Shown: in pieces, positions 17,000-26,588 of the stretch
Layout: every line of letters starts with the position of its first letter
Numbering within the stretch: the stretch's first letter is position 1
Origin: JAMZMI01 sp047632435
GTDB taxonomy: Bacteria; Bacteroidota; Bacteroidia; Cytophagales; Cyclobacteriaceae
Length of the DNA stretch: 64,000 nt
Assembly: GCA_047632435.1 (NCBI GenBank)
Contig: JBLICU010000003.1
Coordinates: 25,759-89,758 of the forward strand
Reading direction: 5' to 3'
Made by a program: the position numbers and the translations under genes
The notes under the pieces: generated by a model
Told to the model about the DNA's origin: nothing
What the model saw: the letters and a program-made list of their open reading frames with translations, nothing else
Databases searched by the model: none

Positions 17000-18238
17000 T
17001 CAATTTTTAGGAATATAATAAACAGTAGAGCAATTGGTCGATTTCATGACCTGCTTTCCTGCATCTAATACATCCTCTTTGGTCACAGATTGGACGATGG
17101 CCAATTCATCATTGACCAGGCCTGTGTTTCCCAGAAAGGAAGCATAAGCCAATCCCATCGCTCGATTGAGTACTTCCGTTTCTCCGAAAACAATGGCAGA
17201 TTCCGCTTGGTTTTTGGTTTTTTCCAACTCTTTCTCATCTATTGTCCCAGACAAAATCTGATGGAGTACATCCTCAATCTCTTTGTCTACCTTTTCGATA
17301 TCCACTCCTTCATTGATTTTTCCGGAAATGGTTAAGAGCCCGGGATCAACACTTCCTGTGGCATAGGCAGAGATGCTTGACATCCACTGGAGGTCATTTA
17401 CAAATCGCTGATGCAAAAAAGAAGATTTCCCCCTGCCAAGAATATCACCAAAGAGATCGGTGGCGTGGTACGCTTTACCTACTCTGCCAGGCATGTGATA
17501 GGCTTTGTAAATTGCCGCGGCAGGCACATCACTTCTTATCTCCAAAAACCTTGCTTCATTTTGAGACGGCTCCACAGGAATATGTCCGTTTACTTTTTTG
17601 GTAGATGGGATAGGGCCAAACCATTTTTCGGTGAGTGCCAAAGCTTTTGCTTCAGTGATATCACCTGCTACTACCAGTATGGCATTTGATGGGTCATAAA
17701 ACTGATCGAAGAATGCTTTCACATCGTCCATTGTTGCATTTTCAATATGGCTGATTTCTTTTCCAATGGTTGGCCATTGATATGGATGTACTTTATAAGC
17801 AAGAGGACGTAATTTCAACCATAAATCTCCATAAGTCTGGTTCAAATAGCGTTGTTTAAATTCCTCAATGACCACTTTCCTTTGAACCTCCAATACCTTA
17901 GGGTCGAAAGAAAGGCTGAGCATACGATCGGATTCTAACCAAAAAGCTGTTTCAACATTAATCGATGGAATGGTGATATAATAATTCGTAATATCAGGAC
18001 TGGTGAAGGCATTATTGTCTCCTCCCACATTTTGCAACGGAGAATCAAAATTTCCAATATTTTTCGATCCGCCAAACATCAGGTGTTCAAACAAATGTGC
18101 AAAACCTGTTTTATCTGGATTTTCGTTTCTTGAGCCCACTTTATACAGGATATTCAAACAAACGACAGGCGAGAGATGGTCCTCGTGCACTATCAATTTG
18201 AGTCCGTTGGGGAGTAAATGTTCTTTGTAGTCGATCAT
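17000..18238 (-). CDS. M16-family zinc peptidase (single-unit type)
   Basis: 412 residues, half the length of insulysin-type M16 proteins and typical of the MPP/PqqL-like single unit. The inverted zinc motif HLFEH lies at residues 48-52 (two His ligands and the catalytic Glu), with the third ligand Glu in VVIEEFKQ about 75 residues later. No signal peptide is seen, so it may be cytoplasmic or use an atypical route. First gene of the ispF run. Substrate unknown; in some bacteria a second inactive partner chain is encoded next to it, but none is here. Confidence 0.92.
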   Translation of the reverse strand: MIDYKEHLLPNGLKLIVHEDHLSPVVCLNILYKVGSRNENPDKTGFAHLFEHLMFGGSKNIGNFDSPLQNVGGDNNAFTSPDITNYYITIPSINVETAFWLESDRMLSLSFDPKVLEVQRKVVIEEFKQRYLNQTYGDLWLKLRPLAYKVHPYQWPTIGKEISHIENATMDDVKAFFDQFYDPSNAILVVAGDITEAKALALTEKWFGPIPSTKKVNGHIPVEPSQNEARFLEIRSDVPAAAIYKAYHMPGRVGKAYHATDLFGDILGRGKSSFLHQRFVNDLQWMSSISAYATGSVDPGLLTISGKINEGVDIEKVDKEIEDVLHQILSGTIDEKELEKTKNQAESAIVFGETEVLNRAMGLAYASFLGNTGLVNDELAIVQSVTKEDVLDAGKQVMKSTNCSTVYYIPKN

Positions 18239-18387
18239 AAGCTGAGGCGAAATTAATTATTGTCTGTATATCCACCGCAGGATTACCACTTATGTCTTTC
18301 AATTACTACTTTATTATTGCTATTCTAAGGGCAATTACCAGTTGTAATAATTCACACAGCACATTCGAATGTTGATCATACTAATTT

Positions 18388-18395
18388 TACCTTTG
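18388..18395 (+). promoter_or_regulatory. candidate -7 element of the E1 gene
   Basis: TACCTTTG matches TAnnTTTG and lies 15 bp before the ATG at 18411. It would place transcription start after the ATG at 18369. No clear -33 element. Confidence 0.4.
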
Positions 18396-18410
18396 ATGCA
18401 AATACCAAAT

Positions 18411-20387
18411 ATGTTTTTTGATCGAAAAAATCGAACTGATCAGCAACTCATTTCTATTTATGAGTCGTTGGTTCTACCCCGCCTGATTGAAGAGAAAATG
18501 CTTGTTTTACTTAGGCAAGGTAAAATTAGCAAATGGTTTTCTGGAATTGGCCAGGAGGCTATTTCTGTTGGTGCAGCCCTGGCACTTGATTCAGACGAAT
18601 ACATATTGCCAATGCATCGAAACCTTGGGGTTTTTACCGCAAGAGATATAAAGCTGACACAACTTTTCGAACAGTTCAGAGGCACAATGGGTGGTTTTAC
18701 CAAAGGGCGCGATCGTTCGTTTCATTTTGGAAGCTCAGAACACAAAATAGTAGGGATGATCTCTCACTTGGGGCCACAGCTTGGAGTAGCTGATGGAATT
18801 GCACTTGCCAATTTGCTCGACAAAGAGCCAAAAGCAACCATTGTCTTTTCTGGCGATGGCGGGGCGAGTGAGGGGGATTTTCATGAGGCAATCAACGTGG
18901 CATCAGTTTGGAACCTGCCAGTGATTTTCATCATTGAAAACAATGGCTATGGTTTGTCCACACCCAGTAATGAACAATTCAATTTTGAATCATTTACTGT
19001 GAAAGGGCCAGCCTACGGTATAGAGGCAGTAAGCCTGGAAGGAAATAATATTCTCGAAGTTTTAAATGAGCTTGAGCCTTTGGTGGAAAATATCCGGCAG
19101 CATCCACGACCAATCATTTTTGAAGCGAAAACTTTTCGCATGAGAGGACATGAGGAGGCGTCAGGGACTAAATATGTGCCATCGGAGCTGATGGAATATT
19201 GGGCGAAAAAAGATCCTATCAGTAATTATGAAAATTATCTCCTGACTGAAAATGTGATTTCAGCAGATGAGCTAGAAAAAATCAAAAAGAATTTCAAGAC
19301 GGAAATCTCAGACGCAGTGAAAAAGGCATTTGCTGAAGATTTGGTTGTAGCAGATACTTCACAAGAAGTTGCGGATGTGTTTTATCCATTTGAGCAAAAA
19401 GTAATTCAACCTAGTTCTGATAAAAAATCCAACCGTCGTTATGTAGATGCGATTTCTGACGGCTTGAGGCAAAGCATGCAAAAATATCCTGAATTGGTAT
19501 TGATGGGTCAGGACATAGCTGAATATGGGGGTGTATTTAAAATCACCGAAGGTTTTGTGGAGGCATTTGGTAGAGATAGGGTTAGAAATACACCACTTTG
19601 TGAATCTGCGATTATCGGAGCAGCTCTTGGGCTGTCGATTATGAATAAAAAATCCATGGTGGAAATGCAGTTTGCTGATTTTGTCACTTGCGGATTTAAC
19701 CAAATCGTAAACAACCTTGCCAAAAGCCATTATAGATGGGGGCAAAAAGTAGATGTGGTTGTCAGAATGCCAACTGGAGCCGGAGTTGCGGCAGGGCCTT
19801 TTCATTCCCAATCAAATGAGGCGTGGTTTTTTCATACACCAGGACTGAAAATCGTGTATCCTTCCAACCCATATGATGCAAAAGGTTTATTGAATGCAGC
19901 GATAGAAGATCCAAATCCTTATTTGTTTTTTGAGCATAAGCTCCTGTATAGATCTATCAATGAAGACATTCCGGAGGATTATTATACCATAGAAGTCGGA
20001 AAGGCAAGTTTGGTTTCACAAGGCCATGACCTCTCCATTGTCACCTACGGAATGGGTGTACATTGGGCAAAAGAAGCATTGGATACTTTGGGATTATCTG
20101 GAGATATTTTGGATTTACGGACTTTGGTTCCTTGGGATAAGGAAGCTGTAGCTACTAGCGTAAAGAGAACCAATCGGATGCTCATCCTTCATGAAGACTG
20201 TTTGAGCGGGGGAATTGGGGCTGAAATAGCCGCTTGGGTATCTGAAAATTGTTTTGAATCTCTGGATGCACCAGTGATTCGGGTAGGAAGCTTAGACACA
20301 CCCATTCCATTTGCTGCTCCTTTGGAAGAGAATTTTTTAGCTAAAAATCAACTAAAAGATAAGATCAATCAATTATTGCGTTATTGA
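18411..20387 (+). CDS. fused alpha/beta E1 of a 2-oxoacid dehydrogenase complex
   Basis: About 658 residues from the ATG at 18411. The N-terminal half is an E1-alpha: GIGQEAISVG, MHRNLG, GDGGASEGDFHEA...NNGYG (thiamine diphosphate motif GDG..N). From about residue 330 it is E1-beta: RRYVDAISDGLRQSM, LMGQDIAEYGGVFK, QFADF, TGAGVAAGPFHSQ and HEDCLSGGIGAE. Both chains in one polypeptide is common in Bacteroidota for branched-chain-type or pyruvate-type complexes; I cannot tell the substrate. E2 and E3 are not adjacent. A TACCTTTG (18388-18395) just upstream supports 18411 rather than the ATG at 18369. It uses lipoyl-E2, so it depends on LipA. Confidence 0.92.
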   Translation: MFFDRKNRTDQQLISIYESLVLPRLIEEKMLVLLRQGKISKWFSGIGQEAISVGAALALDSDEYILPMHRNLGVFTARDIKLTQLFEQFRGTMGGFTKGRDRSFHFGSSEHKIVGMISHLGPQLGVADGIALANLLDKEPKATIVFSGDGGASEGDFHEAINVASVWNLPVIFIIENNGYGLSTPSNEQFNFESFTVKGPAYGIEAVSLEGNNILEVLNELEPLVENIRQHPRPIIFEAKTFRMRGHEEASGTKYVPSELMEYWAKKDPISNYENYLLTENVISADELEKIKKNFKTEISDAVKKAFAEDLVVADTSQEVADVFYPFEQKVIQPSSDKKSNRRYVDAISDGLRQSMQKYPELVLMGQDIAEYGGVFKITEGFVEAFGRDRVRNTPLCESAIIGAALGLSIMNKKSMVEMQFADFVTCGFNQIVNNLAKSHYRWGQKVDVVVRMPTGAGVAAGPFHSQSNEAWFFHTPGLKIVYPSNPYDAKGLLNAAIEDPNPYLFFEHKLLYRSINEDIPEDYYTIEVGKASLVSQGHDLSIVTYGMGVHWAKEALDTLGLSGDILDLRTLVPWDKEAVATSVKRTNRMLILHEDCLSGGIGAEIAAWVSENCFESLDAPVIRVGSLDTPIPFAAPLEENFLAKNQLKDKINQLLRY

Positions 20388-20462
20388 CAAACACATAAGC
20401 CTGAGGTTCATTGGGTTTATATGATTAATTTTGAAGCTTTGAAATTGAGTTAAAACAGGTAG

Positions 20463-21857
20463 GTGAAGAAATCAGTGGTCATATCGCTATTATTTTTCCT
20501 TTGGTCATTTCTGATGATCGGAGAAATATCTGCGCAGTTGATCACAGATTCTGATCGCAGACTTAAGACGCAAACTTCCAAAACACAACCATCGACAGGT
20601 GGTGCGCCTGCACCGTCAAGGTCTCCTTTTGCTGCTTTTAGGAAAAAAGAGCTCGTTGAAAGAAGGACAACCAGCGTCCTTAAAACGTATTTTCGGGATA
20701 AATCGAGCGTTACACCCAGAACGGCCTCATTTAATAGAAACACCAAGACATTATTTCCTCAGGCCAGAACCATTCCAAGATATTCCCCTGGATCACCTTT
20801 CAAAAGTCAACAATACGCCACCTCCACGCCCAAATATTCAAAGGGCAGACCCTTTGAAAGTTATAATTTTTATCGATCTCCCAAATACTCTGCGGGTAAG
20901 GTCTGGTCCAAAACGGATTTGAGCAGAACACCTAAATATTCGGTTGCCAATGTTTGGACCAAAAAAGACTTGAATAGGACGCCAAGATATTCTTCAGGGA
21001 AACCTTTTGACGGTTATAGCTTCTCTAGAGCGCCAAGTTATTCTATAGGCCAGATTTGGACTAAAAAGGATTTAAATAAGGCGCCAAGATACTCGAAAGG
21101 TGATCCTTTTGACGGTTATAGCTTCTCTAAAGCGCCAAGTTATTCTATAGGCCAGATTTGGACTAAAAAGGATTTAAATAAGGCGCCAAGATACTCGAAA
21201 GGTGATCCTTTTGACGGCTACAGTTTTTCTAGAGCGCCAAGTTATTCTATAGGCCAGATTTGGACTAAAAAGGATTTGAATAAGACACCAAGATATTCGA
21301 AAGGTGATCCTTATGACGGTTATAGCTTCTCCAGGGCACCAAGTTATTCTATCGGGCAGGTTTGGTCAACCAAGGATTTGAATAAATCCCCACGCTATTC
21401 TGTAGGTCTTCAATGGACTAAAAATGATCTGAACAAATCTCCAAGATATTCAGTTGGGGAAGTGTGGTCTAAGGATGATTTGGCGAAATCCCCCAGGTAT
21501 TCAGTTGGTGGTCCATATGAGAATTATAAATTTTTGAACGTCCCACCTCAATATTCTACGAACAAAAATCGATTTGAGGATGACACAAGAGAAGAAAAGG
21601 AAAACAGAATATATGAGCTAGACGCAGGTTATTATACTGGTAACTTCAAGGTCAATTGGAAAAAAACCAAAGAAATGCATCCTAGTTTTAATCACCACAA
21701 CGCCAATCAATCAATTGAGATGGTACGTGAGAGTTTGAGAAAATGGAATATTTTCTGGGTCAGAGTAAATACGAACGAAGCAGACCCGAAAGGTGTTAAG
21801 GAGAAAGTTTCGAAACCGAAATTTGATAAAAAGGAAGCAGACATCTGGAATGAGTAA
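20463..21857 (+). CDS. secreted tandem-repeat protein (YSxG/KKDLN repeats)
   Basis: 464 residues from a GTG start, chosen because it begins a Sec signal peptide (MKKSVVISLLFFLWSF...SAQ). After a Ser/Thr/Pro-rich linker, about residues 100-360 are built from 17-residue units of two alternating kinds: PRYSxGxxWTKKDLNK and PxYSxGxPFDGYSFSR. Four pairs are nearly identical at DNA level. The C-terminal 100 residues are not repetitive (Lys/Glu-rich, HPSFNHHNANQ). No Cys in the repeats; aromatic residues are regularly spaced. Family and function unknown; probably periplasmic or surface. It overlaps the YtxJ gene by 8 bp. Confidence 0.85.
   Translation: MKKSVVISLLFFLWSFLMIGEISAQLITDSDRRLKTQTSKTQPSTGGAPAPSRSPFAAFRKKELVERRTTSVLKTYFRDKSSVTPRTASFNRNTKTLFPQARTIPRYSPGSPFKSQQYATSTPKYSKGRPFESYNFYRSPKYSAGKVWSKTDLSRTPKYSVANVWTKKDLNRTPRYSSGKPFDGYSFSRAPSYSIGQIWTKKDLNKAPRYSKGDPFDGYSFSKAPSYSIGQIWTKKDLNKAPRYSKGDPFDGYSFSRAPSYSIGQIWTKKDLNKTPRYSKGDPYDGYSFSRAPSYSIGQVWSTKDLNKSPRYSVGLQWTKNDLNKSPRYSVGEVWSKDDLAKSPRYSVGGPYENYKFLNVPPQYSTNKNRFEDDTREEKENRIYELDAGYYTGNFKVNWKKTKEMHPSFNHHNANQSIEMVRESLRKWNIFWVRVNTNEADPKGVKEKVSKPKFDKKEADIWNE
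20981..21390 (+). repeat. 102-bp direct tandem repeats, four copies
   Basis: Copies begin at 20981, 21083, 21185 and 21287 with an exact 102-bp period; copies two and three differ at only a few bases. Each encodes 34 residues. Divergent half units (51 bp) extend the array on both sides from about 20760 to 21540. Confidence 0.9.
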
Positions 21858-22209
21858 AATGAATTGGGAAAAACTTACATCTATTAATGAGCTTGAAAAG
21901 ATTGACGAGCAATCGGTACAGGCACCTGTGGTTATATTCAAACACAGCATAAAATGTTCTATAAGTTCAACTGCACTTGACAGAATAGAACGAAAATGGA
22001 ACCAGGACAATCATCCGGCTATTAGAGCCTATTATCTTGATTTGATTTCTTATAAAGAAGTATCCAATGCAATAGCCGCAAAATATGGTGTCGTGCATCA
22101 GTCACCTCAAATTCTGATGATCGAATCAGGAAAGTGTGTATACAATGATTCGCACTTCGGCATATCGTATGATGTGCTTTTGGATAAAATGGAACAGCTA
22201 ACTGCCTGA
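21850..22209 (+). CDS. ytxJ: YtxJ-family bacillithiol-system redox protein
   Basis: 119 residues, thioredoxin-like fold. The active-site region reads FKHSIKCSISSTA, a single-Cys CxxS form as in YtxJ (usual KHSTRCPIS). The cis-Pro loop follows in VVHQSPQILMI. YtxJ proteins are proposed to act on bacillithiol-mixed disulfides, and this one suggests that the organism makes bacillithiol. Start at 21850 or 21859 (two Met codons three apart); an upstream ATG at 21793 lies inside the previous gene. Translationally coupled to the repeat protein gene. Confidence 0.82.
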   Translation: MSKMNWEKLTSINELEKIDEQSVQAPVVIFKHSIKCSISSTALDRIERKWNQDNHPAIRAYYLDLISYKEVSNAIAAKYGVVHQSPQILMIESGKCVYNDSHFGISYDVLLDKMEQLTA

Positions 22210-22217
22210 ATTTAGGT

Positions 22218-22247
22218 TTTGAACTGAGATTAGTTTCGCTAAATTTG
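22218..22247 (+). promoter_or_regulatory. Bacteroidota-type promoter
   Basis: TTTG at 22218-22221, 18 bp, then TAAATTTG at 22240-22247, a full match to TTTG/TAnnTTTG. Start of the following gene is 22 bp downstream. Could drive the OMP gene and possibly lipA. Confidence 0.65.
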
Positions 22248-22268
22248 AATTGCTTTTAATAGTCGAAT

Positions 22269-22973
22269 ATGAAACTTACAACATTCATATTATTAATTTT
22301 TCTTTCGAATTGGGCTTCTGCTCAATTTGAAGATGAATTCGACTATTCCACAGAATTTACTTGGGGGATTAATAAAAACACTCACAGTGCGCTTATTGGA
22401 GGCTTTGCTTTCAAGTGGGGTCAGCAAAAAAAGAGTGGTCTTTTTCATACCTATGCCATTGATATCTTGAATGTGACTAGTCCGAAGGAACAGAAGTATT
22501 ATGCTTCAACTTCAGGGACAAATTTTATCTGGGGTAAAGCAAATTATCTATATTCTATCCGATTTTTATACGGACGCGAAAAACTGTTGTACAAAAAAGC
22601 GCCGCAGCAAGGGGTGCAGATAAGCACCTTATTCGGTGGTGGACCAACATGGGCTATCATCTCGCCCTATTACGTCTTGGGGACAAATGGTACTTATAGT
22701 AAATACACGGTGGATGTATTCCCAAGTAGAAGCTCCATTGGTGGATCCGGAAAGATATTTCAAGGGTTAGGTGAATCAGAACATCAAATTGGGCTGAATG
22801 CAAAAGCAGGTCTTTCGTTCGAATTTGGAGCGTTTAAGAATAGCGTAGCAGGATTGGAAGCAGGCTTGGCTGTTGAGGCGTTTACCAAGAAGATTCCAAT
22901 TATGGCCGAGTCTGAAAATCAGGCTATATTCCGATCCTTGTATTTCACACTTTATTGGGGAAAAAGGAGATAG
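22269..22973 (+). CDS. putative outer-membrane beta-barrel protein
   Basis: 234 residues. Sec signal 1-18 (ending WASAQ), then alternating hydrophobic/polar strands rich in Tyr, Phe, Gly, ending in SLYFTLYWGKRR, which looks like a terminal barrel strand followed by a basic tail. No recognised family motif. It lies directly upstream of lipA (58-bp gap) without an obvious functional link. Confidence 0.65.
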   Translation: MKLTTFILLIFLSNWASAQFEDEFDYSTEFTWGINKNTHSALIGGFAFKWGQQKKSGLFHTYAIDILNVTSPKEQKYYASTSGTNFIWGKANYLYSIRFLYGREKLLYKKAPQQGVQISTLFGGGPTWAIISPYYVLGTNGTYSKYTVDVFPSRSSIGGSGKIFQGLGESEHQIGLNAKAGLSFEFGAFKNSVAGLEAGLAVEAFTKKIPIMAESENQAIFRSLYFTLYWGKRR

Positions 22974-23031
22974 TAACAATCTTTTACAACCCAAGATTTC
23001 CAATTTTTACAATCCCTTTCAATTTTAGAAT

Positions 23032-23919
23032 ATGATCGAATTACCTACTATTTCCAACAATACCACTGAACGAGTGAAAAAACCTAATTGGTTGCGGGTG
23101 AAACTTCCTGTAGGAAAAGAGTATGCGAAAGTTCGACAAATTGTAGATCAAAATAAGCTCCATACCATTTGTGAAAGCGGGAATTGTCCAAACATGGGCG
23201 AGTGCTGGGGAGCCGGTACTGCCACTTTTATGATTTTGGGAAATGTGTGCACCCGAAGTTGCACTTTTTGTGCAGTAGCTACAGGAAGACCACCTGAATA
23301 CGATGTGGCAGAGCCACAACGTGTGGCAGAGGCGATAAAAACGATGGGAGTGAAACACGCTGTGATTACTTCTGTGAATCGTGATGAGTTGAAGGATCGA
23401 GGTGCTGAGATATGGTATCAGACGGTAATAAAAGTGAAGGAATTGAGTCCAATTACCACGATCGAAACACTCATCCCCGATGTTAAAAACAACTGGGATG
23501 CACTTTATAGAATGATAGACGGTGGTCAGGAGGTAGTTTCTCATAATATGGAAACCATAGAGCGACTCTACAGAAGAGTGCGCCCACAGGCTAAATATGA
23601 AAGAAGCCTGGAGCAAACCAAACTTACGAAAGCTGCTGGAAAAAGAACGAAATCTGGAATCATGCTTGGACTGGGTGAAACACACGATGAGGTGCACAAG
23701 GCAATGGATGATTTAGCTGAAAATGGATTGGATATTTTAACCTTGGGTCAATATTTACAACCTACCAAAATGCACATCGAAGTAGCTGAATTTATTCACC
23801 CTGATCAGTTTGATGCTTATAGAGAGGAGGGCTTGAAACGAGGTTTGAAATATGTTGAATCTGGCCCCTTGGTCAGAAGCTCATATCATGCCGAAAGGCA
23901 TGTAAACGTTCCGATCTAA
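23032..23919 (+). CDS. lipA: lipoyl synthase
   Basis: 295 residues, normal length. Radical SAM enzyme that inserts two sulfurs into octanoyl groups on carrier domains. The auxiliary cluster Cys47, Cys52 and Cys58 (CESGNCPNMGEC) and the SAM cluster Cys73, Cys77 and Cys80 (CTRSCTFC) are both complete; the C-terminal RSSYHAE supplies the Ser ligand. Its clients here would be GcvH (partner of gcvP) and the E2 partner of the fused E1. Followed by a strong bidirectional terminator. Confidence 0.97.
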   Translation: MIELPTISNNTTERVKKPNWLRVKLPVGKEYAKVRQIVDQNKLHTICESGNCPNMGECWGAGTATFMILGNVCTRSCTFCAVATGRPPEYDVAEPQRVAEAIKTMGVKHAVITSVNRDELKDRGAEIWYQTVIKVKELSPITTIETLIPDVKNNWDALYRMIDGGQEVVSHNMETIERLYRRVRPQAKYERSLEQTKLTKAAGKRTKSGIMLGLGETHDEVHKAMDDLAENGLDILTLGQYLQPTKMHIEVAEFIHPDQFDAYREEGLKRGLKYVESGPLVRSSYHAERHVNVPI

Positions 23920-23921
23920 AT

Positions 23922-23961
23922 AAAAACGGGGTTAAGATTTTAAAATCTTAACCCCGTTTTT
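23922..23961. terminator. bidirectional intrinsic terminator
   Basis: Perfect 20+20 bp inverted repeat with almost no loop (AAAAACGGGGTTAAGATTTT and its complement), A-run on one side and T-run on the other. It serves lipA (+) and the AsmA-like gene (-), which converge here. Confidence 0.9.
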
Positions 23962-23978
23962 ATTATCAGGATTAATTG

Positions 23979-26588
23979 TTATTTCTTTTTCTTTAGCAGG
24001 TTTTTCAGTTCGTCCTTGGCTTTATCGACTGCCTCCTCTTTTTTCTCTTCGATCACTTCTTTGGCTTCTTCCTTCACCTCATCCACTTTTTCTTCTACTT
24101 TTTCTTTGGCTTCCGCCTTAACTTCCGCCACTTTCTCTTTGGCCTGCTGCTTGACCACAGCCTTTGCACCTCCAGATTGTGAACTTCCTGCAGGTTTGGC
24201 GCTCACCAATTTTACTTCGGGATCATCATATGTGCCTGAAACTCCTAGGACAAGATCAATATTTGGACTTACGAGCTCTTTTCCACCCGTCAATGATAAC
24301 AGTGCGCTATTAACCGCTGTTCCCATCTGCCCTGAAGGCACCACAGTTAGCATTTGATAATCAAGACTGCCATCAACGCCGGAGCTTCCCGAAATAGTCG
24401 TTTTCCTTCCAGCCAAGGAAACATCAAATGCCTGAACATACACCCGGCCTTCTGTTATCTCTACTTCCACATCTACATCATTCATGGTCATTGAACCATC
24501 TGAAGCGTCTAGCTTAGTGACTTTTGACATTGCTTTAAGCAGCTTCACATCTTTAATGGAGGCATTGGCAATGGCGATGATTCCTTTTCCTTCCATAGCT
24601 TCATATATGGGTGTCATATCATTGTTCATAGAACCGCCAATGTTGAAACTAGCACCGAATTTGCCATCCATTTTTTTTGCGAATGGAGCGAGTTTTTTTA
24701 CTGTATTGAAGGATTCAAAGGCATTTGCGATTGACAAATGTTCTATTTTGAAATCAAAGTCATAGAGAGGTGAAGGCAAATCTTGCTTGGCAATGTAGGC
24801 TCCATTCATTTCAAAATGCCCATCTAAGAGATCGAATCCAACCTTTTCTAAGGCTAGTGCACCGCCTCTCATGACCACTTTTCCCTTGAAATCTTTCAAA
24901 TCGAGGCTATCATATTTGATCAAATCAATTTTGGTTGTCAACACGAAATCAATATTTTCTGGTATTAGAACTGCTTCCAATGAGGTAGTGTCGTCAGCGA
25001 CAGTTTCTTCTTCAATTTCTTCCGTCATCCATTCGTCCACATCCAATTTTGAAGAATTAAAATCTAAAACACCATAAACTGTTGCATTTTCATCCAGTAC
25101 ATATTCTAAATAATTCGAAATTTTTCCGGTCATATTCAGGTCTGTTCTTCCGGCATTTCCCTTGAAAGAGACCAGGTTAATTTCCTTAGGATTGAAAGTC
25201 ATTTTAGCTGAGGAAATTCCAAATCCTTGAGGCAGGTCATCTGCTATGTATTGAAAATTGGCCAGTGACAGCTCCCCTGATGTTGCTATTTTGGTGTATT
25301 GTTCAGCTTCCAAATCAGACATTCTGCCTGATGTCATCATGGCCGTAGTGATGATCCCTTTCAGCTCCATTCCTTCCAATGGAACGATTTTCGTTATTTT
25401 CTCTATATCGAAACTGCCATTTACTTTTAGATCCCAGAAGTAGTCTTCTAAATCCTTAAAAATCAATGAGGCAGTAAATGGATTCCCTTCGATTTCCATT
25501 CCAAATTTGTCTACAATAAAACTAGTTTCCCTGAGATCAGCAGAAGGAAAATCAAATTCAGCATTGATGTTGATTTTTTCCATTGGAACCGGAGCATCTG
25601 AATAGGCAATTTTGCCTTGTTCAAGACTGAATTTGGCATTGACTTGAGGCATTGACTCATCGTTGTAAGTTCCTTTTACATATCCAGTGAAGCCAAGAAT
25701 CCCACTGGCATCCACTCCTTCCAAATAAGTCTCATAGTCACCAGGGGTAAGTGATAGCACGCTTTTCATATCAATATCTTTCCCAGAAAAATTGATATCC
25801 ATATCAATGTCATTTGCCGGCATACTCACGTACCCATCCATACCAAATATGAAATTGTTTAAAGCGAAATTATTTTCCTTGAATGTGAACTTCATCTGAT
25901 CCATATCCATTGCCATGGTGATATCAGCAGCCAGTGTCTTTTTGGACATGTAAACGACACCATCATAACCTAAAGAGAATTTACCTATGACTGTATGGGT
26001 GACCATGTCAAAAATGTCCGCGCTAAAATCGCCACTCCCTGTGTGATTCAATTCATAGATTCTTGTCAGCATCGGCAAGCTTTGGTCATCATAAAGGATG
26101 TTTCCATTCCGTATTTCCCACCCTTGAAACTGGATACTAAAATTTGCAGATTCTTCACTTGGGTCAATTTCAGTAGTTGTCTCAGTGCTTTTTGCAATGT
26201 CGTAATTGGCTTGACCGTCAGCCAACACAAGTACCTTTATATCTGGTTCAACCAGCAGAACCGTAACAATTTTTAGTTTTTCACCTTTGATTACCGACAT
26301 GATATCCAAGGTGAGTTGAAAGGACTTGATATCAACCAATGTGTCACCCTCAAAAGCACCTACTCCGGCTATACCGAAATTGTCTATGGTGAGGGATAAA
26401 TCCGGAAAATTTTTAAAGACAGAAAGACTGAATTGGTCTTTGTCATAATAAACCTTTGCGTTCAGGTTGTCATCAAGCACTTTATCTACAGCAGCTTGAA
26501 TGTCATCTTTGAAAATAATAGGTAAAACTGCAGCTGCGGCGATGATGAGAATGAACAGCACACCCAAAAGGACCAAGAATTTTTTCAT
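23979..26588 (-). CDS. AsmA-family protein with charged coiled-coil tail
   Basis: 869 residues. N-terminal membrane anchor (about 3-25) followed by an AsmA-type N-terminal domain and a long beta-rich body, with the AsmA C-terminal region near 640-780 (NIGGSMNNDMTPIYEAMEGKG, then MTVVPSGQMGTAVNSAL). AsmA/TamB-like proteins are thought to bridge the periplasm and move phospholipids. The last 75 residues are Ala/Lys/Glu/Val repeats (KEKVAEVKAEAKEKVEEK type) expected to form a long amphipathic helix, then KKKK. That tail is not standard for AsmA. Single gene, convergent with lipA. Confidence 0.85.
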   Translation of the reverse strand: MKKFLVLLGVLFILIIAAAAVLPIIFKDDIQAAVDKVLDDNLNAKVYYDKDQFSLSVFKNFPDLSLTIDNFGIAGVGAFEGDTLVDIKSFQLTLDIMSVIKGEKLKIVTVLLVEPDIKVLVLADGQANYDIAKSTETTTEIDPSEESANFSIQFQGWEIRNGNILYDDQSLPMLTRIYELNHTGSGDFSADIFDMVTHTVIGKFSLGYDGVVYMSKKTLAADITMAMDMDQMKFTFKENNFALNNFIFGMDGYVSMPANDIDMDINFSGKDIDMKSVLSLTPGDYETYLEGVDASGILGFTGYVKGTYNDESMPQVNAKFSLEQGKIAYSDAPVPMEKININAEFDFPSADLRETSFIVDKFGMEIEGNPFTASLIFKDLEDYFWDLKVNGSFDIEKITKIVPLEGMELKGIITTAMMTSGRMSDLEAEQYTKIATSGELSLANFQYIADDLPQGFGISSAKMTFNPKEINLVSFKGNAGRTDLNMTGKISNYLEYVLDENATVYGVLDFNSSKLDVDEWMTEEIEEETVADDTTSLEAVLIPENIDFVLTTKIDLIKYDSLDLKDFKGKVVMRGGALALEKVGFDLLDGHFEMNGAYIAKQDLPSPLYDFDFKIEHLSIANAFESFNTVKKLAPFAKKMDGKFGASFNIGGSMNNDMTPIYEAMEGKGIIAIANASIKDVKLLKAMSKVTKLDASDGSMTMNDVDVEVEITEGRVYVQAFDVSLAGRKTTISGSSGVDGSLDYQMLTVVPSGQMGTAVNSALLSLTGGKELVSPNIDLVLGVSGTYDDPEVKLVSAKPAGSSQSGGAKAVVKQQAKEKVAEVKAEAKEKVEEKVDEVKEEAKEVIEEKKEEAVDKAKDELKNLLKKKK

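Noticed and set aside
16995..17003. TTG start for ispF at 17003
   Set aside because: Only adds three residues; the ATG at 16994 gives the usual IspF N-terminus and avoids overlap with the M16 stop.
20981..21390. Direct repeats considered as a CRISPR array
   Set aside because: Period is a constant 102 bp, the whole unit repeats with no unique spacers, and it is an exact multiple of three inside a continuous reading frame.
24016..24357. Plus-strand Ser/Thr-rich frame
   Set aside because: Antisense of the Lys/Glu coiled-coil tail of the AsmA-like gene; low-complexity composition is a mirror artefact.
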